A stretch of 64,000 bases of DNA, from assembly GCF_006376675.1 (NCBI RefSeq), contig NZ_VEWK01000004.1, forward strand, positions 186,001-250,000. Direction: 5' to 3'. The position numbers were made by a program, and so were the translations under genes. Position 1 is the first letter of the stretch; each line of letters opens with the position of its first letter. The notes beneath the pieces are model-generated. The model was not told where the DNA came from. It ran no database searches and saw nothing but the letters and a program-made list of their open reading frames with translations. Below are positions 56,951-64,000 of this stretch, piece after piece. The DNA comes from Brucella pecoris. GTDB taxonomy: Bacteria; Pseudomonadota; Alphaproteobacteria; Rhizobiales; Rhizobiaceae.

Positions 56951-58410
56951 TGACGATCTGCGTCATTCTGGTAGGGCGCCTCTCGGATATCGATAATGGG
57001 GCGACGCCGCACAAGGTCATGACCACGCGCGACTATCTCGCGCATCCTGCGCTGTTCAATGGACAGTTGCGCCCGCGCATCATCAACCTGTCGCGCTCCT
57101 ACGCCTATCAGAGCCGCGGCTATTACGCTTCGCTTCTGGCCGAAGCGCGGGGACATCGCATCATTCCCTCCGTGGAAACCATGATCGATCTGTCGGAACG
57201 GCGGCTTTATGAAAACGCCATTCCCGAGCTCGAAGACATGCTGAACAAGGCACTTGGCAAGCATCCGGAAAAAGCACCGGAAACGATCCATGTGCATTTC
57301 GGCCTTGCCGAAAATCCTGATTTTGAGCGCTTTGGCCGGCTGCTCTTCGACTGGTTCCGCGCTCCGTCGCTGGAGGTCACAGTCAAGCCGGGTGAATGGG
57401 CGCGGATCCAGAAGATCGCCTTTGCGAATATCACCAAGTTCTCCAAAACTCAGAAGGAACGCTTCGAAGAGGCGCTTGATCGCTATACACAGCGCGAGTG
57501 GCGCGCGGCGCGCCCAAAGGTCCCGGCACGCTATTCCTTCGCGACGCTGTGCGATCCGAAGGAAGCGATGCCGCCATCGACCGTGTCGACGTTGAAGCAT
57601 TGGGCGAGGATTGCGGCCCGGCTTGGTGTGGAAGTGGAACCGATCGGCAAGCGTGATCTGCCGCGACTTGCCAATTATGATGCACTGTTCATCCGCGAGA
57701 CGACGTCGATCTCCAATCATACCTACCGTTTCGCCAGGCGGGCGCAGCAGGAAAACATGCCGGTGATCGATGATCCGATTTCCATGATCCGCTGCACCAA
57801 CAAGGTTTATCTGCACGAATTGATGCAGGCTAACGACGTGGCGGTTCCGCCGACGGTGATGATCGCGGGCGAGGAGGATCTGGAGCGGGCTGCCGACACG
57901 CTCGGCTTTCCGTTGGTCATCAAGATACCGGATTCGTCATTTTCGCGCGGCGTGAAGAAGGTGAAGGATTTTGCCGAGCTGAAAGCACTCGCCACATTAT
58001 GGCTGGAGGATAGCGATCTTCTGCTGGCACAGAAATACATGCCGACGAAGTTCGACTGGCGTGTCGGCGTTCTCGATGGCAAACCGCTTTTCATCTGCCA
58101 GTATATGATGGCGAAGAACCACTGGCAGATCGTCAAGCACGATACGGGCGGCAAGCCGCTGGAAGGCGGGTTTCGTTCCTACGCCCTGGGAGATGCGCCG
58201 CCACCGGTTCTGGAAACCGGGCTGCGTGCAGCGCGCTGCATAGGCGACGGACTTTATGGCGTCGATCTGAAGGAAACGGATGATGGCGTGGTGGTGATCG
58301 AGGTCAACGACAATCCCAATCTTGAACATGGGATCGAGGATGCCGCCGAAAAGGACGAGGTCTGGATCAAGCTGACCCGCTGGTTCACCGACCGGCTGGA
58401 TCGAAAATAG
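56950..58410 (+). CDS. RimK-family ATP-grasp ligase with RLAN N-terminal domain
   Basis: A 486-residue ATP-grasp protein. Residues about 1-190 match the RimK-like N-terminal (RLAN) region: VGRLSDIDNGATPHKVMTTRDYL, LRPRIINLSRSYAYQSRGYYASLLAEARGHRI. A RimK-like ATP-grasp core follows: LFIRETTSISNHTYRFAR, VIDDPISMIRCTNKVYLHELM, LVIKIPDSSFSRGVKKV, and metal-binding VEVNDNPNLEHGIED-like VVVIEVNDNPNLEHGI. Such ligases add amino acids to peptide or protein ends. Coupled to the GNAT-C39 gene. A palindromic repeat follows the stop. Confidence 0.87.
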   Translation: MTICVILVGRLSDIDNGATPHKVMTTRDYLAHPALFNGQLRPRIINLSRSYAYQSRGYYASLLAEARGHRIIPSVETMIDLSERRLYENAIPELEDMLNKALGKHPEKAPETIHVHFGLAENPDFERFGRLLFDWFRAPSLEVTVKPGEWARIQKIAFANITKFSKTQKERFEEALDRYTQREWRAARPKVPARYSFATLCDPKEAMPPSTVSTLKHWARIAARLGVEVEPIGKRDLPRLANYDALFIRETTSISNHTYRFARRAQQENMPVIDDPISMIRCTNKVYLHELMQANDVAVPPTVMIAGEEDLERAADTLGFPLVIKIPDSSFSRGVKKVKDFAELKALATLWLEDSDLLLAQKYMPTKFDWRVGVLDGKPLFICQYMMAKNHWQIVKHDTGGKPLEGGFRSYALGDAPPPVLETGLRAARCIGDGLYGVDLKETDDGVVVIEVNDNPNLEHGIEDAAEKDEVWIKLTRWFTDRLDRK

Positions 58411-58512
58411 AGCATTTCCAGCAAAAGTGCGAAGCGGTTTTGCGTCGGATAATGCGTGAAAACAAATAGATAGAGCGGTTCCGACGATTCCATTTAAACC
58501 GGAACCGCTCTA
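58411..58512. repeat. Two-module palindromic intergenic repeat
   Basis: Module one: GCATT (58412-58416) and AATGC (58451-58455) around the core AAAGTGCGAAGCGGTTTTG. Module two: TAGAGCGGTTCC (58471-58482) with GGAACCGCTCTA (58501-58512), a perfect 12-bp inverted repeat. The core matches the element at 23340-23400 over 18 bases. Confidence 0.82.
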
Positions 58513-58543
58513 GATCCAGCAGCCGGGTGAAGCCTCGCTGAAA

Positions 58544-58900
58544 TCACAGAGGCGTGAAGCAGACCTTGGTGTGCCCTGCGCCGATGAAGCCGAGACGGCC
58601 TGCGGCACCTTTGGACAGGTCGAGGACGCGTCCTTTGATGAACGGGCCGCGATCATTGATGCGCACGACGAGCGACTTGCCGTTTCTCTGATTGGTAACC
58701 TTGACCTTGCTGCCAAGCGGCAGGGTGCGGTGCGCTGCGGTCAGACCGGACGGGTTCATACGTTCACCTGAAGCCGTGCGGGAAGTGAGGGCGTACCAGG
58801 AGGCACCGCCGCATTGCTGTGCTGAAGCCTCGATTGCGGTGGCCGCGAGAAGACCGGTTGCCGCAACGGCAAGCATAGCCATACGGGTCTTGAAAGTCAT
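58544..58900 (-). CDS. RlpA-like double-psi beta-barrel protein, exported
   Basis: A 118-residue protein with an N-terminal signal peptide ([22 protein letters not shown]) and an RlpA-type DPBB domain: [58 protein letters not shown]. The catalytic acid and histidine regions of lytic transglycosylases are present, but the C-terminal SPOR domain is missing, so this is a minimal form. Likely periplasmic, acting on peptidoglycan (inferred). Three bases before the stop the sequence is FTPL. Confidence 0.85.
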   Translation of the reverse strand: MTFKTRMAMLAVAATGLLAATAIEASAQQCGGASWYALTSRTASGERMNPSGLTAAHRTLPLGSKVKVTNQRNGKSLVVRINDRGPFIKGRVLDLSKGAAGRLGFIGAGHTKVCFTPL

Positions 58901-59464
58901 GCCAGATCCACTAGTTGTTAACGGGGTGTCCCACAGTTGTTACTGAGAAAGACAATTGCGAACTGGAATCTAAATGTGGCGATGGCGTGGTTCGAATGAG
59001 AACATTGTACGATATCTGAATCTATATCGCGTCGGGAAAATCATCCTATACTGAGCGTTGTTTACTTAAAGACATAAACATAACCAAGGAATATTAGGAA
59101 AGATTCAGCTTCGTTGCTGTAAAATCGTTTACGATTCGTTAGGAATCAGCGATAAGCCTTTGCTATGCCTTGTTTTCGCATGCTGATTGCAAGAAAATCT
59201 GCTTGGCCGGTTGCCGGTCTGGCGCGTTCGAATTGCAATTTCTATTTGTAAGGCAAGTTTTGGGATATTGTGCCAAAGTTGACGAAATAAGGCATTTTGG
59301 GGGAAGATTGCAATTTATGACTGTGTTTCATAAATTCTTACCGAGCCTCAAAAGTTATCCACAGGGGTTGAGTGACGGTGCGATGACGTTTCTTTGACTG
59401 CTGTGAACCTGCACGAAAGCGCGAAATTCCTGCTATAAGCGTGCGGATCAGACGACGGAACGCC
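58901..59464. other. 564-bp gene-free, A/T-rich region with palindromes and a DnaA-type box
   Basis: No credible gene. Contents: TTATCCACA (59355-59363), an exact DnaA-box sequence; AATCGT-TT-ACGATT (59123-59136); GATTC-GTTAG-GAATC (59133-59147); GTTTA...TAAAC (59060-59079). It probably holds promoters for the minus-strand RlpA-like gene and the plus-strand DUF454 gene. A single box does not make an origin. Confidence 0.55.
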
Positions 59465-59881
59465 ATGCAGGATCACCAGGAAAAAGACAGGATCGAAACC
59501 GCTTCGCCCGCAATTTCAACGGGTAAGCGGATACTCTATCTTTGTCTTGGTTTCCTCATGCTGGGGCTTGGTATTATCGGTGCCTTCCTGCCGGTTATGC
59601 CGACCACGATCTTCATCATTTTTGCCGCGTGGTTCTTTGCGCGATCATCGCCGAAACTAGAAGCGCGTCTGCTTGCCGATCAGCGTTTTGGTCCGCTGGT
59701 CATTAAATGGCGCGAGCGTGGAGCCATCCCGCCGCGCGCAAAGCTTTATGCCTGTATCGGCATGACGGTCGGTTATGGCCTGTTCTGGTGGGGGGCGAAA
59801 CCCGGCTGGCTGCTGGCCACAGTTGTTACGGTCTTCATGCTCGGTTCCGCTGCTTATGTACTTTCGCGTCCAAGCGATTAA
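59465..59881 (+). CDS. DUF454 (YbaN-like) membrane protein
   Basis: A 138-residue inner-membrane protein of the YbaN/DUF454 family: LYLCLGFLMLGLGIIGAFLPVMPTTIFIIFAAWFFARSSP (family hallmark PTTIF and FARSSP), LEARLLADQRFGPLVIKWRERGAIP, and two or three further hydrophobic segments. Function unknown; some relatives are found near heme or iron genes, but nothing here supports that. Start at 59465 (MQDHQEKD); the longer frame is rejected. Confidence 0.88.
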   Translation: MQDHQEKDRIETASPAISTGKRILYLCLGFLMLGLGIIGAFLPVMPTTIFIIFAAWFFARSSPKLEARLLADQRFGPLVIKWRERGAIPPRAKLYACIGMTVGYGLFWWGAKPGWLLATVVTVFMLGSAAYVLSRPSD

Positions 59882-59939
59882 TACCTTCAACCATGCAAGC
59901 GTTCACGATAAGAGTGGCTAACAAAAATGGGAGCCGCCA

Positions 59940-61109
59940 ATGTCTTTGCCTGTCGTCAATCCGCTGATCGATCGTCTTTCCGTGCCGCCCATTCCCGCGG
60001 TACAAGCCTGGGCGCGGAACTATGACGGTTCGCATGGTGCGCTGATTGATCTGTCGCAGGCAGTCCCCGGCTATCCCCCACATCCCGATATGCTGCGCTT
60101 TCTCGGCGAGGCGGCAGGCTCGGTCGCTTCCGCCGGTTACGGTCCGATCGAGGGCGAACGGATTCTGCGCGAAGCCTATGCAGCACATGTCGGCCAGCTT
60201 TATCGTGCGCAGATTGCCCCATCCAACGTCCACATTACATCTGGCTGCAATCAGGCCTTTATCGCCGCCATCATGTGTGTGGCGCAAAGCGGTGATACGG
60301 TTCTGACGACCGATCCGTTCTATTTCAACCATCGTTCGTCACTGGAAATGCTCGGCGTCACATCGGGCTCGGTACCCTGCCATGCCCAGAATGGTTTCAT
60401 CCCCAGCGTGGAGGACGTCCGGGCTGCGCTCCGTCCGGGCATCGCGGCACTGGCGCTCGTTTCTCCCAACAATCCAACCGGGGCGATTTATCCAGTCGGG
60501 CTTTTGTCCGAGATTTATCGGCTTTGCCGCGACAATGGGACATGGCTTATTCTTGACGAGACTTATCGTGATTTTCTGGCCAACGCCAATAAGCCCCCGC
60601 ACCGGCTTTTTGACGAGGCGGACTGGCCGTCGCATCTGATCCAGCTTTACAGCTTTTCAAAATCATTCTGCATTCCGGGGCACCGGCTTGGCGCGATTGT
60701 CGCGGGCGAGGCGATGGTCGAGAATGTCGCAAAAGTCATGGACAATTTGCAGATATGCGCAAGCCGCGCGCCGCAGATTGCTGTCGCGCGCGCCTTAGAA
60801 CCTTTGAGCGGCTGGCGTGACGATAATCGTGGCGAGATCGCAAGGCGTGCCTCGGCGTTGCGGTCGGTCATGGCTAATCTCGAAGGCTGGCATGTGGAGG
60901 CGGTCGGCGCTTATTTCGCTTTCGTTCGTCATCCCTATCCGGATGTCTCGTCCGTCGAGGTTGCCGAACGTCTTGCAAAGTCGCTTGGCATCGTCACCTT
61001 GCCAGGCCAGTTCTTCGGTGAGGAGCAGGAGGCATTTCTACGCTTTGCCTTCGCCAATGTCGATGTTTCCGGCATAGAGGCTCTGGGTGCGCGTTTGCCG
61101 CATTTCTAG
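59940..61109 (+). CDS. Class I/II aminotransferase (PLP-dependent)
   Basis: A 389-residue fold-type I aminotransferase. The PLP lysine lies in SFSKSFCIPGHRLG; other blocks are ITSGCNQAFIAAIMCVA, VSPNNPTGAIYP and ILDETYRDF. The N terminus does not reveal the substrate: LSQAVPGYPPHPDML resembles aspartate/alanine-type aminotransferases. Starts at ATG 59940, 58 bp after the DUF454 gene. Not obviously tied to the downstream pst genes, which have their own promoter. Confidence 0.9.
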   Translation: MSLPVVNPLIDRLSVPPIPAVQAWARNYDGSHGALIDLSQAVPGYPPHPDMLRFLGEAAGSVASAGYGPIEGERILREAYAAHVGQLYRAQIAPSNVHITSGCNQAFIAAIMCVAQSGDTVLTTDPFYFNHRSSLEMLGVTSGSVPCHAQNGFIPSVEDVRAALRPGIAALALVSPNNPTGAIYPVGLLSEIYRLCRDNGTWLILDETYRDFLANANKPPHRLFDEADWPSHLIQLYSFSKSFCIPGHRLGAIVAGEAMVENVAKVMDNLQICASRAPQIAVARALEPLSGWRDDNRGEIARRASALRSVMANLEGWHVEAVGAYFAFVRHPYPDVSSVEVAERLAKSLGIVTLPGQFFGEEQEAFLRFAFANVDVSGIEALGARLPHF

Positions 61110-61120
61110 AGGTTGAAATC

Positions 61121-61144
61121 TTTGCCGGTTCAAAGCCCGGCAAA
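61121..61144 (+). other. Stem-loop downstream of the aminotransferase
   Basis: TTTGCCGG (61121-61128) pairs with CCGGCAAA (61137-61144). No T run follows, so a weak terminator at best. Confidence 0.4.
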
Positions 61145-61182
61145 ACCCCACAAAATCACTGGCAAGCGGCTCTGATACAAAC

Positions 61183-61215
61183 CTGTAACAATAGTGTCAT
61201 ATGAATGTAATATAG
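61183..61215 (+). promoter_or_regulatory. Pho box upstream of pstS, three 11-bp repeats
   Basis: CTGTAAC-AATA-GTGTCAT (61183-61200) matches the PhoB box pattern of two 7-bp half-sites 11 bp apart. The 11-bp periodicity continues a third time (ATGTAAT at 61205-61211). It lies 62-95 bp before the pstS ATG, the expected place for phosphate-starvation activation. Confidence 0.8.
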
Positions 61216-61277
61216 AGCGCGTAGAGGGCTAACGACGCCACATCGTCATATGTCTTTTACAACAGGAGCCGCAGCTC

Positions 61278-62324
61278 ATGAACAAGATGATTTCCTCGAC
61301 CGCAGCGCTTGCCATCGCTGCCGTTATGTCGGTTTCCGCCGCTCAGGCGCGCGATCAGATTCAGGTTGCCGGTTCCTCGACCGTTCTGCCTTATGCAAAA
61401 ATCGTTGCCGAGACGTTCGGCGAAACCTTCCCGAACTTCAAGACGCCGGTTGTTGAATCGGGCGGTTCGGGCGCAGGCATCAAGGAATTCTGCAAGGGCG
61501 TCGGTGAAAACACCATCGATATCGCCAATGCATCGCGCGCCATGAAGGACTCAGAACTGAAGTCCTGCATCGACGCTGGCGTCAAGGACGTTCAGGAAGT
61601 GCGCTTCGGCTATGACGGTATCGTCTTCGCGACCGACGCCAAGGGTCCGGATTGGAAGCTGAAGCCGGAAGATGTCTACAAGGCTCTCGCAGCCAAGCTG
61701 GTCGTCGACGGCAAGCTGGTCGACAATCCGAACACCAAGTGGAACCAGGTCAACCCGAACCTTCCGGATTGGGATATCGCTGCGTATATCCCGGGCGAAA
61801 AGCACGGCACCCGTGAAGTGTTCGAAGAAAAAGTTCTCGCCGATGGTTGCGAGCACTCCGGCGCTCTGGATGAAATCAAGAAGGCCGGTCTCGATGACAA
61901 GGCTGCCGCTTCCGCCTGTATCGCAGTGCGCAAGGACGGCAAGGCTGTCGACATCGACGGCGACTATGCCGAAACTCTGGCCCGCATCGACTCCAACAAG
62001 ACCGGCGTTGGCATTTTCGGCCTCTACTTCTTCGAAAACAACGCCGACAAGCTGAAGGTTGCCACCGTCAACGACATCACGCCGTCGGCTGAAACCGTCG
62101 CTTCGGGTGAATATCCGGTGTCGCGCCCGCTGTTCTTCTACGTGAAGAAGGCTCACCTCGGCGTTATCCCGGGTCTCAAGGAATATGTTGAGTTCTTCCT
62201 GAACGATCAGATGATCGGTCCTGACGGCCCGCTTGCCGAATACGGCCTGGTTCCAGCTCCGGATGCAGAACGTGAAGCACAGCGCGCTGCCTTCTCCGAC
62301 GGCAAGACGATGGCTGCGAAGTAA
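61278..62324 (+). CDS. pstS: Phosphate ABC transporter, periplasmic phosphate-binding protein
   Basis: Binds phosphate in the periplasm and delivers it to PstCAB. The protein has 348 residues with a signal peptide ending at AAQARD (residues about 1-24), then QIQVAGSSTVLPYAKIVAETF, SGGSGAGIKEFCKGVGENTIDIANASR (phosphate-binding loops) and a C-terminal domain. A Pho box precedes it. A hairpin lies between it and pstC, the usual way to make pstS the most abundant product. Confidence 0.97.
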   Translation: MNKMISSTAALAIAAVMSVSAAQARDQIQVAGSSTVLPYAKIVAETFGETFPNFKTPVVESGGSGAGIKEFCKGVGENTIDIANASRAMKDSELKSCIDAGVKDVQEVRFGYDGIVFATDAKGPDWKLKPEDVYKALAAKLVVDGKLVDNPNTKWNQVNPNLPDWDIAAYIPGEKHGTREVFEEKVLADGCEHSGALDEIKKAGLDDKAAASACIAVRKDGKAVDIDGDYAETLARIDSNKTGVGIFGLYFFENNADKLKVATVNDITPSAETVASGEYPVSRPLFFYVKKAHLGVIPGLKEYVEFFLNDQMIGPDGPLAEYGLVPAPDAEREAQRAAFSDGKTMAAK

Positions 62325-62337
62325 GTTTTAATCTGTG

Positions 62338-62366
62338 GAACGCGGGGATGACAAATCTCCGCGTTC
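62338..62366 (+). terminator. Stem-loop (attenuator) between pstS and pstC
   Basis: GAACGCGGGGA (62338-62348) pairs with TCTCCGCGTTC (62356-62366) with one wobble, followed by TTCTCC. Likely lowers pstC expression relative to pstS. Confidence 0.65.
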
Positions 62367-62476
62367 TTCTCCTTTCGCGCCTTTGCACTAAGACAGGCGC
62401 ATCCGCGTGGAACGGCATAAGGGTGGAAGCTGCACCTGCTGCTGGTCCAAATCATCAGGGCAACCGGGGAAATTGA

Positions 62477-63970
62477 ATGTCCTTCTTTCTGGTTCTCGTC
62501 AGTATCGTTGCAATCGGGCTGATTGGATTCTTCATAGGCCGGCAGCGTGCCGTTGCGCTGGACAAGATCCAGTCTGCTTCCGCGCAAGCCTCGCGGACCG
62601 AGAAAATGCATTCCCGCCCGCATTATCATGGCTGGTGGGTTTTCCTCGTTTCTGCATTGCCTGCAGTTCTGTTTCTCGCTGTTTGGGCCGTTGGAACGTC
62701 GGTTTATCTCGATCACAGTGCGACCGCGCGTCTGCCGGACGCCGTCGAGGGCGGTTCCTTTACCAATCGCAGCCTGCAGCTCGGCATGGTGCGGGGCCTC
62801 GCCAACGGGCTTGACCGGCTGACGCCTGCCGAACTGGAAAATTTTCCGTCGACTTATCAGGACGCCCGCACACTTCTGGCATCCAAGGGCGTGGCGCTCG
62901 CGACCGAAGGCCAGGATTACATGGTGCCGATCGCGCTTTATCTGAAAAAGGCAACAGCGCTGACGCACACCATCGGTTCTGCTGTTTCCCTGGTGATCGC
63001 CATTGCAGGCCTGATCTTCGGCCTTTCCACGATCAGCCGCCGCATGCGCGCGCGCAACAATGTCGAACGGATCGTTCTCTGGGGCCTGATCGCCGCGTCC
63101 GGCATCGCCATCCTGACGACCGTCGGCATCATCTGCTCGATGCTGTTCCAGACGATCAGCTTCTTCCAATCCGTTTCGCCGTGGGAATTCTTCTTCGGCA
63201 CAGTCTGGGACCCACGCTTTGCCGCTGCCGGTTCAGGTGGCGAAACGGGCCAGTTCGGTCTCATCCCGCTTCTGGCCGGTACGCTCTATATCGCGCTTGT
63301 GGCCATGCTGTTCGCGGTTCCTGTCGGATTGTTTTCGGCCATCTATATGGCAGAATATGCGTCACCAAGAGTGCGCACGGTTGTAAAACCGGTCCTCGAA
63401 CTTCTGGCCGGTATTCCCAGCATCGTCTACGGCTTCTTCGCCCTTGTGACTGTCGGGCCATTTCTGCGCGATCTTTCGATTGCCATTGCGGGAGGGCAGG
63501 GCTTTATCATGGCGCAGAGCGTTCTCACCGCAGGTCTCGTGATGGGCGTGATGCTGATCCCGTTCGTATCGTCGCTTTCCGATGACATCATCACCGCCGT
63601 GCCGCAGACGTTGCGCGACGGTTCGCTCGGTCTCGGTGCAACCCACTCTGAAACCATTAAGCGCGTGATCCTTCCGGCTGCTCTGCCCGGCATCGTCGGT
63701 GCGCTTTTGATGACTGCATCCCGCGCTATCGGTGAAACCATGATCGTGGTTCTGGCGGCAGGCGTTGCGGCCCGTATCAACATCAACCCCTTCGAGGCGA
63801 TGACCACCATCACGGTGAAAATCGTCAACCAGCTCACCGGTGACCTTGAGTTCAACTCGCCGCAAACGCTGGTGGCATTTGCGCTCGGCATCACGCTTTT
63901 CGTCCTGACGCTGATTATGAATATCTTTGCGCTGCATATCGTGCGCAAGTACCGGGAGCAGTACGAATAA
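62477..63970 (+). CDS. pstC: Phosphate ABC transporter permease PstC (N-terminally extended)
   Basis: Inner-membrane permease, 497 residues, against about 310-320 in E. coli. The C-terminal 290 residues contain the conserved permease core (PVGLFSAIYMAEYASPRVRTVVKPVLELLAGIPSIVYGF; GVMLIPFVSSLSDDIITAVPQTLRDGSLGLGATHSETI, EAA-type loop). The first 200 residues are an extension with extra membrane segments (LVSIVAIGLIGFFIG; WWVFLVSALPAVLFLAVWAVG), as commonly seen in rhizobia. Its stop TAA overlaps the pstA ATG by 1 base. Confidence 0.95.
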   Translation: MSFFLVLVSIVAIGLIGFFIGRQRAVALDKIQSASAQASRTEKMHSRPHYHGWWVFLVSALPAVLFLAVWAVGTSVYLDHSATARLPDAVEGGSFTNRSLQLGMVRGLANGLDRLTPAELENFPSTYQDARTLLASKGVALATEGQDYMVPIALYLKKATALTHTIGSAVSLVIAIAGLIFGLSTISRRMRARNNVERIVLWGLIAASGIAILTTVGIICSMLFQTISFFQSVSPWEFFFGTVWDPRFAAAGSGGETGQFGLIPLLAGTLYIALVAMLFAVPVGLFSAIYMAEYASPRVRTVVKPVLELLAGIPSIVYGFFALVTVGPFLRDLSIAIAGGQGFIMAQSVLTAGLVMGVMLIPFVSSLSDDIITAVPQTLRDGSLGLGATHSETIKRVILPAALPGIVGALLMTASRAIGETMIVVLAAGVAARININPFEAMTTITVKIVNQLTGDLEFNSPQTLVAFALGITLFVLTLIMNIFALHIVRKYREQYE

Positions 63971-64000
63971 TGACCGATACGACCCTCAACACCAGCGGCA
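63970..64000 (+). CDS. pstA: Phosphate ABC transporter permease PstA, first codons only
   Basis: ATG at 63970 overlaps the pstC stop (TAATG) and opens a frame MTDTTLNTSG at the window edge. Position after pstC in a pst operon makes pstA the expected gene; the sequence itself is too short to prove it. Confidence 0.7.
   Translation, partial: MTDTTLNTSG

Noticed and set aside
59170..59397. 75-residue open frame in the 59-kb gap
   Set aside because: No ribosome site, signal or family; the composition matches noncoding DNA.
58901..59464. Chromosomal replication origin
   Set aside because: Only one perfect DnaA box; no dnaA, hemE, gidA or repABC genes nearby.

Overview
The window looks like a chromosomal segment of a Brucellaceae bacterium (Brucella, including the former Ochrobactrum group). 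Support comes from gene order and protein types: pckA divergent from a ChvI/ChvG (BvrR/BvrS) two-component system that runs into a truncated HPr kinase and regulatory PTS proteins; a DivL-type kinase carrying tyrosine instead of histidine; a PmtA phospholipid methyltransferase of the rhizobial type; and Brucella-like palindromic intergenic repeats. GC is fairly high and coding density is about 90%. No tRNA, rRNA, phage, IS or CRISPR was seen.

Layout. 1-8.3 kb: pckA (partial, minus), then bvrR-bvrS-hprK, PTS EIIA(Man), HPr, a racemase-like protein lacking both catalytic cysteines, and ahcY. 8.7-20.6 kb: a plus-strand run of divL, a tsaE-amgK fusion, murU, addB, addA and trxA (cell-cycle control, tRNA t6A, peptidoglycan recycling, recombination). 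20.7-30.8 kb: minus-strand genes, comprising a small glycine-rich exported protein gene with an apparent frameshift, folC, accD, trpA, an unknown gene, trpB, trpF, a DUF218 protein, a YgjP-type metalloprotease, a DUF2852 protein, a BenE-type transporter and a hydrolase. 31.1-38 kb: infC (ATT start), a methyltransferase-like membrane protein, rpmI, rplT, a kinase-like protein, pheS and pheT. 38-43.7 kb: an accessory-looking block of tetR/MFS, aldo-keto reductase/lysR, a nucleotidyltransferase-like protein and a Gfo/Idh/MocA oxidoreductase. 44-50 kb: dnaK, dnaJ, pmtA, a flavin reductase, pyrF and a DUF1330 protein. 50-61 kb: an SMP-30 protein, gshB, comM/yifB, small enzymes, a LapG-like protease, a GNAT-C39 peptidase fusion coupled to a RimK-family ATP-grasp ligase, an RlpA-like protein, a DUF454 protein and an aminotransferase. 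61.2-64 kb: a Pho box and pstS-pstC-(pstA).

How the parts fit. Envelope sensing (BvrRS), PTS phosphorylation and gluconeogenesis (pckA) are adjacent. DivL, AmgK/MurU and TsaE link cell cycle, wall recycling and translation. The translation cluster infC-rpmI-rplT-pheST carries the most unusual signal of the window: a 42-bp repeat array with a covarying GCA-triloop hairpin in the pheS leader, with related copies in the rpmI leader. The GNAT-C39/RimK pair is the best candidate for an incompletely described enzymatic system.
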